A DNA stretch of 64,000 nucleotides from Burhinus oedicnemus (lineage: Eukaryota > Chordata > Aves > Charadriiformes > Burhinidae). Positions 1-15,400 of the stretch are shown in pieces. The stretch covers positions 4,971,633 through 5,035,632 of the forward strand of contig VFFE01007669.1 of NCBI GenBank assembly GCA_008921705.1. Reading direction: 5' to 3'. The notes below the pieces were generated by a model. The model worked only from the letters and a program-made list of their open reading frames with translations, ran no database searches and was not told the origin of the DNA. Every line of letters begins with the position of its first letter. Within the stretch, counting starts at the first letter, position 1. The position numbers were made by a program, and so were the translations under genes.

Positions 1-296
1 AAGGGGGGGGGGGGAAGACATGCTATGGAGACAAAACCTCAGTCAGAAAGACAGGTACAAACTGAAACTGATGTCTTTCTGAAAAAGATACAGAAACTTC
101 CATTAAAGGCAGTTTTCTTGATTTCTATGTATTTTGTCTATTTCTAATTCACAAGGGATTAAAATTCAGTAACTGGCAAAAATGAAACCAAATGTTGAAT
201 GTCTGAAGTTACTATTTGGCTAATCAGCTTTATGGTAGCTACTGACTGTTGAATATAAATGAACAGGCATGGTATTCCTAAAGCAGCGATTCTTAC
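1..296 (-). other. UBR3: UBR3 intron 16 (partial)
   Basis: This is intron sequence with no further UBR3 exon that I can see. It begins with a run of 12 G at 3-14. Confidence 0.7.
3..14. repeat. G12 homopolymer
   Basis: Twelve consecutive G at the window edge, in AT-rich UBR3 intron 16; directly readable. Confidence 0.9.
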
Positions 297-430
297 CTAA
301 ATGTAAACGAAGACTTAACAGAAGGACCAAAAACGTTAAGGCTCCTTCCAACATGGACCTTTCATGCTCTGAATCAAGAACTGTATTTTGATGCTGTGAT
401 GCCATCGTTAAAAGATCTACCACCTTAAAT
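297..430 (-). CDS. UBR3: UBR3 coding exon 16 (last in window)
   Basis: Residues 702-746, [20 protein letters not shown] onward to LLLSLRLHL plus one base of the next Gly. The acceptor is GCTGTGTAG and the donor GTAAGAA. Nothing recognisable as exon 17 follows before the left edge. Confidence 0.95.
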
Positions 431-3400
431 CTACACAGCAAAGAGTAAAGTCAGAAACATCATTCTCCAATATTAAAACACCAATGTGAAATGTACTGAT
501 AAACTCAGGATACCATTCACAATAACCCAAAATTAATACAAAATTAAATGCATATACTGCAATAATAAGCAAACATACACGAAAACCCTCTTATTTTTAA
601 ATTTGGATTTTTATTTACTTGTGGAATCTGTTATAGTGATATTTACTCCACATGAAAACACCTTACATTTATGAACATAAAAATCTAATGCCAATTAAGC
701 TGTTTTCAAACCCTGATTTTATTCTATCCAGAAAAGCAGACTTCCTTTCTGTGTCTCTTCCTATTGCTGCTCTATTTGTCTACTTCTTTAGGCTAGCATA
801 TCCTGAAAGTTTGCTTATGAACGTGTGCAAAACTTAAATAAACCTAAAGATGCTCAGAAAACAAATGTCTGAAGCTTTATTACTGCACTGTAAATCAAAA
901 GCCAACTCTGTATAAAATAAAGACTATACCTTGAGATCTCTCTTTCAGTACAGCCCTTCAGGTAAGTGTTAGTTTTAGCTAGGCAGAGCTGTACCACTGA
1001 AGATGTGTATCAGATATGCACCTTTTCTCTCACATGGCATAAATTAGTCAACAGCCAGCACAACACCGAACAAGAGCATTCATCTTTTAACCCTACCTTT
1101 CAAAAACAGATGAAATAAAGTAATCTGGGTCCAGCCTGGAAGCACAGACCTGCGGAAAGAGAGTAATTTCATTTTATTCAGTAGTTTGTTTGTCTGTATG
1201 TAAACAGGCATTGGCTTGGCTTCTCAGAAAACATAACTTACCTGCAGCAGATAAATGTCAGGATCAATCATTGAATTGCAGAAATGAGACTGCACATAAG
1301 TCATGGCCTGTCCTTTAATTTGTAGACCATTTCTAACCCACATGTTGCTGTGAATTTCAGAAAGACTTGCCTGTTCAGGGAAAATAAAATAAAATAAAAA
1401 TTTACAAACATTTCAGGGATATTCAGCTATTCAGTTCAATGTTAGCAGATCACAAATATATTATCACACGTATACATACATACACACTACACTTTTATAT
1501 AATTTTTTACACCAATTTACTTCTCCTGGGAAGTGAGCGATGAAAAGGAACCACTGCAAATTTATGAAAGAGATAGCACACTTTCATACGAGTGCATATT
1601 TCTGACAATGAAAGCGATCAAAGCCAATTAAGTGATTTATTTATGTACTTTAAAATCTTGAAAAATACTCCAAAGATGGAGACACCACGGTTAAGAAGTT
1701 AAGTATAAAAAGCAGTGATTACAAACACTGATCACTATCATGTACATACAAATAAATAAAAATTTGTAAATAAAAAAAGTGTTGCAGGGTGCATCCGTTT
1801 TTCATTTCATACTCTATTTAAAATACGAATTTTTCAGATTCAGGTTTCTTCTCAGCTTGTGCTCCATTGGTAGCTATTCCATGAACATGCAAGTCCATGT
1901 TTTCAAAGGGTAGGTTCCTCCTACCCTTTTTGAAAGTGCTATAGTGAATATTACTACTGTACTTCTCAGAGTACAATAACTAATACCACATATTTAATTT
2001 TGGAAATAAAAAGAAAAAAAAAGTTTATCCTAACTACTCAGCATATTCTAGTTATTGATGTCACATATTGCTTACTTTGATATTCCACAATTAAGACATA
2101 CTCCCCCTTGTTAAATACTTCTAAATATATTTAAATGAATGGGGTTAAAAAAAAATCAGACAGCAGCTTTTTTTGTTGTATATCTCTACATCTGCATCAA
2201 AGTCAGAAGTCTGTCCGTACCTGAATCTGAAGTGGGTGAATCATTAGTTTCATGAGCATTTCCTGATCTGGCAAGATGGTATCCAGATCTAGTTCTTGGC
2301 ATTTGACAGCCTAGAAACAAAAGCAAGCACACACTGTACTGAACAATCACACTCAACAGGGAATTTCCATCTTCTGCGTGACTAAAACATGTGCTTACCT
2401 TACTTAAAAACATGGCAAAGTAACGGTGCAGTGGCAAATGAAAAGTAACTTGGTTAGGAGCTGGCTGAAAGTAAAATAAAGATATTTTAATATCATATAT
2501 TAAAAAACCAAACCTACAAGTGTCTTTGTCACAACCACCAAGACCAGTATCTTGCGCATCTTTATTCAATGGACTTACTTTCCACTAAACTAGTATTACT
2601 TCATCCCCCTGCACTTTCCGATTTTTCAGAAATTTCCCTTATTCAGCCTGCTGTAGTTAATCTCTTAATAAGCTAATGACACTCTGAACTGATTGAGAGT
2701 ATTGCTTGTTAAGGTAGCAAAGCTGCTCCCCACTGCCGTATCAGAAGAGGACTTCTGTCTTGCCGTTGCTTCAACTTTCCATTCAGCAGAACAGCAGTAC
2801 ATCAATGGCACTGCTTTTAAGACTCACACAGCTTAAGTTTGCACCAGCAAATCTAAATCATTAAGATTCTACAATTAAAGGATCCTAGGACATAATATTG
2901 CAACTATTAACTACAAACTCTAACTTCAGCAAGGCAATCCCTTCTCAATCAGTACCTAGAATTAGGATTTAATTTAAGGGGAGGAGGTAAGTGTATAACC
3001 TTTGAAGTTTAACCAGATTTTCACAGTGTTTTGCTTGACTTCATTAAGGATACTTACCTCATCTACAAAGTTGATAGCATCAAACCAGTCCTGAAGCGCT
3101 TCAAGGCAGTATCTGACAACATTTCGTGTGTATTCCTGTGTTTCCTGCAGTAAGAGAAACGAGTGTATTACATGAGCCAAAATATTTTTAAGTGTCACTG
3201 TTTTCCTACTACAAATAAATATGATTATTTCAAGAATATATTTACAGTACATAATTTATGCCCTCATCATATGGAAAACAGAAAGTATTAGGATGGTTTC
3301 ATTGTTACTTTAAAAAAAATTACGATTCCAATGGTGAGAATTAAGGCACCTTCAGAATGGTCAGCTGGTCCTAGTGCCTACTGTTGTTTAATTTACCCAT

Positions 3401-6400
3401 TTATTTTTTACCAAAAATTCAGAGGTGTAAGCATAAAAGAAGTCTTTCCATGCAATCAAAAGGAATGGCTAATGTTCTGTAAGTTTTATCTACTGAAAGG
3501 TCCTTACGGTTTGCTAACACAATGCACGTGAAATGCAATAATAACACAATACTGCATTGATTTTAACAATAAGCAAATTTTGCTATGATTGTATGATATA
3601 ACTCTATAACAATGCCCTAAAACTAAAACAAATTTCAGTTTAAATCATGCATTTCAAGACTACATCTGTACGATGCCCTCCAGGAGAGAAGCAGTGATGT
3701 GCAAGAAGGAAAGGCAGGAGTGGAGCTAAAGCAAATTGCTCTGTGATCAGAAGAACTTACAAAGCCTCATTTCTTACAGACTTTTCCTTTAATCTTCCCT
3801 TCCCCCTGAACACAGACTCCAGACCTGCCTCAAACTCTTAGGATATCTATGACACACTTCTCATGCAAAAGGCAGCAATGCTGTGGCTAGCCAGCAGCTG
3901 TGCAAGTGCCGACTGTCTCAGTCAGACACCTTTTCTCGTCAGGAAATACAACAGCCACACTCCCATGCTGCTGCTCTACCCGCTATGGTGGCCAGGCTCC
4001 GCCAGCTCTCCCTCTCCTGTGGGACACGAGCTGGAATCTCTTCCAACCCATCACGTTTCACGAAACAAGTACAACAATTAAGCTATGAAATTCGTAGAAC
4101 TCTTTCAGATTTACTGAGAATGACCAAAGGGTTCAGACATGGGGGTGAAGACATGACTGACATGCCGACATGCAGAGCAAGGAACCATACAGGCCTTAAA
4201 CAAAAGGCAGACCCTCCCAACACTGAGCTAAAAAGAAAGGAAAGCTTCAAAAAGCCAGAAGTTGTAGTTCAGTTTTCAAAAGATTTTGACTCATAAATTG
4301 ATATATTAATAATACATCAGTATAACTCACATCACGGAAAGGCTTTTGCAACTGCCTGGTTTAAACTGTTTTAAAATTGCATGGTATCTCACGCACATTT
4401 TTTCAGTGCACAGTTCAATTCAGGTATTACTGTCTTGTGGATGCTATTATGTATCTTAATAAGCTCGTTTCAAAGATAAGTATTTATTTCATTAAAAATA
4501 ACCATAAAGGGACAGTAAAATGTTTTTTTCACATGTCAAATATTCCTATAGTATATATCCCGTTTTTGTTATAACTTAATATAATTTACAGTCTAGCACA
4601 CAGTAACAAGTCTTTGCTCTAGCTAGGAGACCATGAGATGTCAGAACCTAAGAGGCTTTCACCTCAGGCTGTTAGAAAAAAAAACATAAACCCATAAATT
4701 ACTCCATCTCCTATCATAATGAAGTGTCTATTTGCAGACACAATCAACATTATAATCACATTAGGGACAACTTATGTATCTCCTTTCCCACTGAACAAAG
4801 GCAGAATGACTCAGAGACTTTTATCAAGTTCTTCATCAGATCAGAAGTTACTCCGTATGTGCAGTCATATGGAATGACTGTACACATCCCGAACTTGTAG
4901 TCCTAGTTTTGGAGACAATAAATTAGGTACAAGCATGAATTCTAAATTCACTATACACAGAATCCAAGTTGGTCAGTTTTAGATACCTGGTAAACAAAGA
5001 CAGCAAAACCCAAGTCTTTACAAACAAAAAAAAACAGACAGACCTTTCAGATTTGAGAACTTTAGAATAAATTGTGAATAAAACTAAGAATAATGTCAGA
5101 GAAATGTTAGTCTTACCCTAACTTTGCAGTGTGACAGAAGACCCCACATTGGCTGCGCACAGGCTTCCAGCTCAGCAGCAAAGGCAGCATAATATGTCTG
5201 CGATTCAAACTCCACATGCTCATTTAATTCTCGTTTATTTAAATTCATACCTTGAAAGATTTAAGCAGAGTTATACAACGAAATATTTAACTAGGGCTGA
5301 GTGGAATGCAGTATTTTTAGTGCTACACATTCACACACCTATTAAAATAAAAAAACATAAACTGTAACAATCCATCTTATCTAGCAGCAGAATAATAGAT
5401 AAAATACGAGAACAAGCATCAAAGATTGAACAGAAATAGACCAGAAAAGCATAATAGCTCTAGATTGGCTAGTAACTGCAGTCCTTGCTGTTGAGCTGAT
5501 GTTAACATGGATACCAGCCTTTCTACTTTGAAACTCACTTAGTCAACGAGAACATTTGGATGGAAAATATCTGGTCCTCTTTCTAGGCAGGACATTTATC
5601 AATATTGAAAAGTTCACAATTTTAAAATATTTTTTTTAAATAATAAAAAAGTTTCTTCACAGCAACACTTAGGAAAAGATCCAGATTTATCAGATTAATT
5701 TAGCCAATATTTAAGTTTAGAACTTCAACAGTAAAACACTTCTAGCGCAAATTATGATTTGTACTTTATACCTAACCTGAGAATTCTGGCACCATGAATC
5801 TCAGTCAAGTGTGATGCAATTGCTCTTTAACTAGTCCACACAAGACAAAGACCCATTAGATCATTTTCAAATCTACCTGTTTTCTAGAATATACTGTTTC
5901 CTTCCAGAACACAGACTTGTGAGAATACTAATGAATTAAATATTTACGTACAGCAGTATAAGGATTTTGCTACTGCGAACATTAAGCTGTCTTAACATCC
6001 CCGTATTAGTACTGATTATAAAAGCCACATACCTTGAAAGAATGATACAAAATTCATCCATGTTACCAAAAGACCATGATCTTCCAAAAATTTCTTTGCC
6101 ACACTTTGGTGTGAAAGTATGTTTATAAAATCACTAACCAGGGGCCAGTAAGTATTATTCTTCAGTAGTGCTTCCCCACAATTCACCACAACATGTAAAC
6201 TATTTTCTTCATCTAGATTTAAAAAAGAAAAAAGAAAAAAAAAAGTAGTACTTTTTTTCCTTCTTGTTGTAATTTTTAAATAAAGTTACAAGATAATGCA
6301 AAAATACCGACTAGGATTTACTGTAACGTTGCGATCACACATAGAGAAAACTGCAGAAAAGAAGAATGGTTATTTTGTGGTACCTGAGGCTGTTTTCTCA

Positions 6401-9400
6401 TCATGGACTCATCAACATAGACTCCACTCTAGTAGGAGACACACATACTTTGAACAGTATCGCAACCTTTGAAAAACAGTGCATTAGTAAAACCATCACA
6501 ACTATGCCTTTTTTGAATACTCTCAAGAAGTATAAAAAAGACCGAACAATACAATTCCTATTACGAACACCTGGAATCTATTTTGAACTTGACACACTTT
6601 TAGCGAGCAAGCTACCTCACAGCACGCAAACAGGAATCTGGTGATCAAAACCTACACTGGCATGTTCGGTCTGTGAAGGACAGCAGAGAAAAGCATTTCC
6701 ACTCTGAATCTGAGACAGAGAGAGGGTTTGAGGCAGCCTTACTGAGGCCAGGGCAGGAGAAGGTTCCCAAAAGAAGGGGAGAAGAAACTGGGGGTGACGG
6801 GTGTAGAAGTCTCCTCCCCGAATCACAGAAGTACATCCTCTACAGCTGTCAAATAAGCATAATAAATAATAATATATAAATAAATAAATAATAATTAAAT
6901 TATTATATTTTCGTAAGAGGGACCCCTGGAAAGACCAGAAGAGAAACAGGATTGGTCCCAGATTCACGATCCAAGGGAAATAACTTCCAGCACCCATCTG
7001 TCAGTTGCTATTCTATTTCAAGCAAACAGAAGAAAGAAAATCTTGCATCTGATGGTCAGCCTTGGGGATGGCTTTTGTCCGGTTCAAATGCACTGAAGGA
7101 CCCTTGTAGTTATCCTTTAGACAGTAAAAGGGTCATAACCAGTACGGCACAGCCACAGCTAAAAAGACAGTTATTAAGAGACTCCATCTCCGGCTGATGA
7201 GGCACATCTGTATCTGGAGTAGTTCATTTTATATGTAAGCCTTTTTCCTCGCCTTTGTTGTAACTAGTGAAGAAAATAATTTTTTCTTCTTACTCTGAGG
7301 TTGTTTATTTTGTTGGTTTATTGGTACCAGGAAAAAAAATTTACTCTCTTGCCCGCTATGTCAACAGGTTTTCTAACTTGAAGTCATAAAATATTTTGAT
7401 CTTGACAAGTTTTACTTCCCAAGAACACAGCACAGTCAGAAAAATGAATCAGATTTCATCCTGAAAAATATGCTGCTTGAGTTGCACACAACTATGAACA
7501 GATACCTTCCTGTTACCATATGGTAATATAGAGCTCTGTTTCTTAAGACTGACTCCTATCTATTACACTGAAGCACTGGAAGGAACAGGAAGCCAGAAGC
7601 ACTCTACGCAGCTTCTCAAACTGCTCTGCCACAGTTGACCAAATACTTTTTAATCTCTCTCGTTACCTGGTACATCTGCAAAGAATGGAAATGAGGTCTT
7701 GCTGCTCAGCTGCCTGGCTCCCATGTGCTCACACAGCGTACCCAAGGACAGGATAACATCTCACTTGGCTCTGCCTGAACCTGCTGAAGGACTTTGCAAA
7801 GAGCCAACAGTTACACGTTGATGATTCTCTGCCCCAGTATAGATCAGACAAATCCAGGGTTACTTCAAATTGGCAGTGGCGTTGCCTCTTACTCAGAGTG
7901 CTCTACAAGCCAGGGTTAATGTAAGGTCAGTCAAAGGAAGAGAGTTTTGTTGTTTTTTTTTAAAGGGATGAACCATTACCAAAACTTTTTCCTTGGGGCA
8001 TAAATTCTTCTCCCATGAAAAGATCAGAAGGAGGAAACTGCTGATAGAGATGACAGAAGTCTCCAAGAGCACAGGGACATAAATCTTCCTAGGGGGCCAG
8101 TTTTATCATCTGCACCTGTATTTCACCTCTTCATCCTTTCACACCACATGTGAGAGAGGTAAGCTGAACTAGTAACACTTCCAAAGTTGGTATCAACATA
8201 GCTCCTAGGTCAACTCTGTTTCAGAAACAGTTTGTCACTTGGCATCCGCAAATACCTTTAATGAACTGTATACTTTTCACAGGTGCCAGCTGTCCAAAAG
8301 ACAGTTAGGATCTGTGAGAAGTACAAACTAAACATGCCTTAGCAGATACACTTCCTGCTCCATGTTCTCCTTGCTCCTCTTCGATATGTTTTCTCCATCT
8401 ATCCATTGGCTGGATTTGTAAACTTCGTTTCATTTAGATACTGAATGACCTACTTGTTAGCACTAGCTACACAAGCAGAATTCTTCTCAATTTATCTCAC
8501 CAGCACAGACTTCTAACAGACTTCTCACTACTTCCAGCATCGTAAGAGGTACCTCGAACTTAACACAAGATACAAGCCTACAGAACTGCAAAAGGCTGCC
8601 AATGAGAACATGAGACGGGAAAAAACCTCATGAGGTATTTTATTAAAATTTTTCTGTCAATTTACAATATGCCCAACCCCTCATATATAAAGCAGTGAGA
8701 AGGAAACGTTGTGGAAACACTGAAAAGCACCAGACAGATTCTATAATGGAGTCTTAGCTAAAACAAATCACTGGTGCTGGTGAAAGGAAACAGGTAACTT
8801 CATGTTGGGATAGCTGCTCCAGGGGTAAGTCTTTTCTCACAAATCTATCACAAATATATCTGATGTTATTTAACTTACCAGCTCCAGCTTACATAATCAA
8901 TTACCAGGAAGTTTCTTCAGAGAATGCCTAATCACAGTCACAGCCTTCTTCCATTTGGCTGCAAATTCTGATCCACTACAGCACCCTACCACCATGCTAG
9001 CAACATCCCGTACTGACCAACAAGTAAAATTAAGAAGATGCTTAAAAGTAGTTTTAAATTACATTCCACCAATATGGCAAAAGTCACTTCATATAAAAAC
9101 TGTTAAAGAGAAAGATTCAACATTTTTATTTCAATACTGTAAAGCAATCTGTGTAGAGCAACAGAAAAAATTCTCATGTTGAAGTGCAGCTGAATGAGGG
9201 CACTCTTTATAGCTATATGACTGAGGATTTCCTGTTCCAGTATGGTCATTCTGTATTAGGCTACACATAAGAGTGGACTCAGAGACAAAGGATACTTCAG
9301 ACAAGAAAAACTACAATTTCATGCAGAAGTTGATAGTACTTATTTGGCAGCAGCAGTCAGCCTATCTAGAGAGTATTTTCAAATTTGAACTAGGATAAAG

Positions 9401-12400
9401 AGGGCTGAGAGGTCTGTGGTCTGTTAGGTACATGGAAGCGTGAAAAACAGAAATCAGCAAGATTCGTTGAGTCACCATTTTCAGATAAGAGCACATAAAA
9501 CAAGGAGGGTAGAAACAGGACAGCTGCTTTCACTAGAAAAGTTACACATTGTACACTAGTTCAAATTCAAATTGCCACTGTCAAGCATAAGCTTGATCAA
9601 GTGATTATATTTACAAAGTATTAAATCATTCTCTTCTAATTATATCAAGTTTTATTAAAGCAATCACAGGTGAGAAAAACTAAAACAATTTTAAATATTT
9701 CAAATAGCTTGTGAAATACTTTGAAAATATTTTTTAAATTAAAGATCTCAGTTTGCATGTATTTCTCATTCAAATGAGCTTCACAAATAGTGTTTATGCA
9801 CTTTACTCAACAAATGAAACACCTGCAAGATAATACTCCATATTCTAAACTATATAACATTCTTACAAAAGAAAACCCTACAAACCAAAAGACAGAACAT
9901 CAATATCACTCTTGATAACTATCTTTACGTTTCTAGGAAATTTTGAGACTCAGCCTGTACTATATATTGCTAGAGCCTGTGCATTTTTGGGAAGGCGTTG
10001 AGGGGTGGATTGACTACCAAAGAAAGAGATTAAATATCCTCTATAATCAATTTCTTATCCATGGAAACACGCAAACAAACAAACAAATCAACCTACCTTG
10101 CAATTCACTTTTAATAAGGCAACTTTCCATCATATATAAGAGAACAGTGACCATAATATCCAGCAGCTGACATTCTTCTGTTACTTGGCGTGCTAGTTCT
10201 TCATTGCTGAACAACTGAACACTGATATGCACAATTCTATTAGACATCGTGTCTGATTCATGGCTTTTCTTCAGTGTTTTCATAATAAAAGCATAATGCT
10301 GAACAAAAGTTTTGGTAAAAGCAATCTGCAAATCATAAAGAAATTTTGACGTTAACAAGCACCTTACAAAAAGTATAGCTTTCTTTCATTGTAAAATATT
10401 CCTTTACAAAAGTACAATCAACATATCCTAGGAAACACCAGTTGCTGTGACAAACCAAAATCGATAGCCTAACTATTCCATGTCTAGTTTCTAGAAACAG
10501 TCCACGTGAAAAGACCTATCTAAAGAGTGGGGTAACTTAAGCCTCCAATTTTATTACCTTATACCAAAAATCTAATCTCATTCTATACTTTCCACACTAA
10601 AAAAGACCAAAAACAAAAACAAAAAAAAACCAAAACAAATGTTGACACAAGGAATATAAGGTCTCAGCATACCTGTGAAAGCAGTAAGGTTCTAATAATG
10701 AATTTATCCTAGATTTTTTACATCCTAAAACAGGGAATAACATCCCAAAATGATACACTATGAACAATGAGATTAGTGGTGCCTAATAAAGCTGCTTTAA
10801 CTTATCACTTGCATTTGTCTATCCATGGAGTAAGGTTTTCATTCACCTGCCAAGGCTGACATTTCAACACTGAATTTCATCTGCTATCATAACATCCTAT
10901 ATTTTATTAATAAATCTTTAGCACATTCTCCTAAATAATTGAAGTCATTAGCAAGATTTGCTATTCTTCACACAACTGTTTGGGTTTTTTTTAAACCAGA
11001 TCGATATGTAAATGTACCAATACACATATATAAAAATCTTAGTGCAATATCTTGTCCCACTCCATTAGCCTCAAATTGCATTGTAAACCAACCTTCTGCA
11101 CTGCATACATGTGTGTGCATATCTGCCAGCTTTGAAATCACTTCACTTGGTACTTTAAGTTCTGAATTAACACCATCTGTATTTCCTTGGCTTAATAAAA
11201 GGAGATAATACAAACTGTGTAGTGATGAAAATTTTCAGCTCGAAGTCTAAAACCCCCTGTCTATTCCTTCTGGAAGTATTAATCTTTCAAAAGTGTAAAA
11301 TTAGAAATTTTAAAGCCACCCTCAGGCAGCTCTGTTTTCACCAGACTGTATACAAATCACTACTTTATTTTACCTGCCTCAGACTCAGTAGTCCTGTATT
11401 TTTATTATAGCACTACCATGTTATTCTCATTTAGAAAATATTTCAAAAAATATCACGATGCCATAATGCTGCTGTTGGTCACAAAGACCGCTTCTTCTAG
11501 CAAATATCCTCAAAAATAAAGTTGCTCATGCAAAAAAATGGACCAGGGTGGGGATGGGGATGTCACTGCAGGAATCATGACAGAACTGCTTAACTTGCCC
11601 TCCTTTAGCTGGTTCACAACGATGGAAACCTGTATAATAATTGAAAGTGTCTTCTATTTACCGCACCCAGCACAACGGTTAATTCCTTTCAGCTAAAGCC
11701 TTTTCAGAACAACGTATCTGCAATACTTGCACAGAACTAATACAATATCATTCTGATATTCCAAGGCAGAACAACCTATCGTATAATTTCCTTTAAATTA
11801 AAGCTTGATACAACTTTAATCACTGGCAATGACACAACAAACATCAAGAGATTTACACTATTAATGTTAAGCCTCAGACACAAATGACGCACTTGATATT
11901 TTAAGTAGTATATTAATGCTGCTAGTAAAAAAAGTATACTTTATTTATATATTACTTCTTCATATTGTATTATGTTTGAATAGGATTTTTGAGTTCTGTG
12001 ACGTAGGAACTACATTTTACTTGTTTTACACTTCACTCAGTTCAAGTTTATTGCAAAAACATGGTCCTCCTCTATGGACTAATTTTGGATTTTTTATTAA
12101 TGTATTTTAAATCAGCATGCATCAAAACTTCTTATGCCTCACCCATATATGATAATGAATTTCTGAAAGTACTGTAGATTCGCTATCAATATAGTCTAAT
12201 GACAGAGATTCTGTAATACACTTAAATAAAGGACATCAGCTTTACTCCTACATTTACTTGGAAGTTAAACAAACAAATACAAAGCATTCCAATTTTGAGA
12301 GGAAGAAACAAAACTTATTTCCAGAAGTTAAAATGCTGAAATACTGTTGTAAACTGCAGTCCGTATATAAAAACAGCCATAGTAGGTCAAATCAGTCCAT

Positions 12401-15400
12401 CTAGCTCAGTATCCTCTCTTTGAGTGGCCAAAGCTGTATATACAGCTATGGAAAAATAGAGTGAAGCAAGAATGCAGATATTGACATAACACATCTTTCC
12501 AAATACTTACTCAGCTTCCAACCATTTGCAAGAAGTGGCTTCTTAAGACAGACATGTTGTCTGTATTTTTAGTTACCTTCACTGACTATGATCAGTGATC
12601 ACACATTCACTCTATGATCTTGTGCAGCTTCTAAATTTCTAGTCTATGCAAAAAAAAAAAAAGTTAATTTCTTCATCCGGCCTTTCTGTCTTGGTGGCCA
12701 CTGAACAATCCCAGAAATTTCAGGAGCCTAACATCAACCCTTTGGTTTCAGTTAGAACTTGTACCTCCCATGTTTTCAATGCAAAGAAAAAGATAGTTCT
12801 GCCAGGTGAAAGCTTTGCTAAAATTAAGTTTCCAATAGAAAAACTGTTCTACAGAATTTGTAGAATAGCATATCCAGGGGCTAGTGAATTCCTATTCCTG
12901 TAATAACTGCATCAACATTCACTATGGGAGGTGCCTGACAAGGCACAGCATTTCTGATAATTATGTTTGTTGATTCATTATCTCTATCAGATGCTTTTGC
13001 ACTTCTTTACTTCCAGTAGTTCAGACTTCAGCAAGGCTCTGCTCTTGAATAGTTTACACTCTTCCTCTTTATTGTCAGCCCCTTCTTTGCCTTCTCCTTG
13101 GTCACATGAAGGTCAGTACTATTTCTCTGGCCCTTTGTTTTTCCTCTTGCAGAAACCTTGTCCACACCATAACACCTCTAATTTCTTGGAAGCTCTGGTA
13201 AAGTTCTCTTCTGTCTTCTTCGCTTTTAAGTCTTCCAAGCTTCAAATGTCAGAGAGTGCTGGAAGGGATGCCTCAGGCACAAATCCTGTAAGGCAAAGAC
13301 CACACTGTTTGTTGTACTGTCTCTCTCATATGCAAAACAAGGGAGCTGGGGAAGAGCTAGTTAAGCCAGGGTTTTAGCCCACCCCCTTCAACACCTCTTT
13401 TCGATACTGGGAATCCTAAAAGCGAAGTTTGTTTTCCTATTTAAAAATAAACCTGTGCAACAGAGATTGCTGGTGGCTCACGACTGCTGCATAGAGCATG
13501 GTGGATTCAGTGAGCTCTACTACGTTTCTGCAGGAAGTCAGAGATTTCAACAACTTCAGAGCATGCATGGATAGCCAGCTCTGCTGTGTCTGGCCAGCTC
13601 ACTCAGTTTATCAGAAAACAAACTAGCACAATTCTGCTGATTTAATGAGCTAAATCAGCCCATGAAGAATCAGGTAAATTGCACAGAAGCAGAGACAGAA
13701 AAAATTAAAAGACAGTACATGTGGTGTAGATGGATGGAAGAAAGTAGCAGAAAGCTGAGAGATTACTTGGAACGGATTATATTCCTACATGTGTTCCTAC
13801 TGTTTGAGAATCCAACATGATTAAACAGCAAACAAGCTTTTCCTTCATAAAAGCTAAACAGAAGCTTGAAAGACAAAGGATTCTTCTAATTCATCCCAAA
13901 ATAGTATGTTCTCTCTGTACACATGTAAAAGGCAAAGCCACTCCTTGTAAATTAGCCACAGTCCTCATAGACATGTTTAAAATTCATGCACCATCAACAC
14001 ATTTTTGCAACCGAGCACAGGTATCCTGGGAAAAAATAGTATTACTGCATTCCTAGTACTGCTGTGTGATGGAATTCCTGCTCTGCGTTTCCTTACTCCT
14101 GAAAAATACCTTTTAGACAATCACAGCAATTAAAATAAACACATATTCTAAAAGATTTCAAATACTTAGGATTTGTGCTAGTAATAAAGTCTGCACATTG
14201 GAATTAACTGTTTAATCAAACACAATATGAAATTGGTAACAACAACAACAAAAAAGAGGAATGTTTAAATAATACTTTCGTCTGAACATACAGTATTGGT
14301 AGGTGGAAGATGGACTATTCCAGATAAAGGTGGCAGCCAGCAGAGGAAACCAAATATACCATGGTCTCCATTCCGAGTACATAGTGAAAAAGTATTATGA
14401 ACACAGTGAAGAAAGCCATTGAAGACTGTGGCTTGTTGTCAAAGGAAAAAAGATCCCATGATCTTTAACTTAAAAAGGTAAACATAGCAACACTTACCAG
14501 ATTCCGCCACATACTGCTAGCAGTTGGATGTTTTTACAGGCAGGAGCTTAGGAAGCAATGGATCAGGAGAATTGGATGTCCACATAGGTCTTCTCTATAT
14601 CGAGAGGAATTCAAGCTTCATGGCAAGTGATCATCAGTGAATAAGTCCTCGTGTATTAGCTGAATCCAAGACCAAGATGAATCTATGCTGGTATCCCAAA
14701 TCAAAATGCTGTCTTGGCATGGACAGAGTATTGCTGAAAGCCCGTATCTCACTTTTTTCTTCCTTGCAAGTTATCTTCATATCCTTTGCTTTGATACAGC
14801 AAGGTTTTAAGGGAGCACAAATACAGGGCTGTCCCATTATAAAAAGACATTTTTGAAGAAAGCTGCATGCCTGGACTTCAGGATTTCTTGATCTTTGCCT
14901 CCCAGCAGGGATTGAGAAGGTCCAAAATATTTGCATGGCTCAAAGGTATGACATGATCAGAGCAAAATGTTAAGCCTGATTGCTATGTATACTTGGTCTT
15001 GGAACATGTAGAGCAAACAACCAAACCTGGCTGCACACCAAGACTTAAAACAGGAAGATGACATCCAGTCTCCATGACTCCAGGCAAGGAGACGCTTGGT
15101 ATGGACAACTGCTAAACCCTGTAAGGAAGCAGCTGGAAGGCTGCCAAAATCACCTAGGGCATAGCTGTAGCAAGAACACTCACACTGTAATGGCCTATAT
15201 GGAGAAACCACTGCCTACTACAACAGTTGCAACAGGAATGAAGGCACTGCAATTATTTACCAGTCATAGCACACTACAGAATCATTTAGTGCTGATCCAC
15301 ATCTTTTAACTGATAAAAATCCAATTTACAAAATAGAAAAAAAAAAAAAACCACCCAAAATTCAACACATGCAAATAAGCACTAACAGTCAATAAGGAAA

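Noticed and set aside
3863..4296. Overlapping plus-strand frames up to 137 codons in UBR3 intron 10
   Set aside because: No conserved motif and no splice link. The GC-rich patch may be an old repeat.
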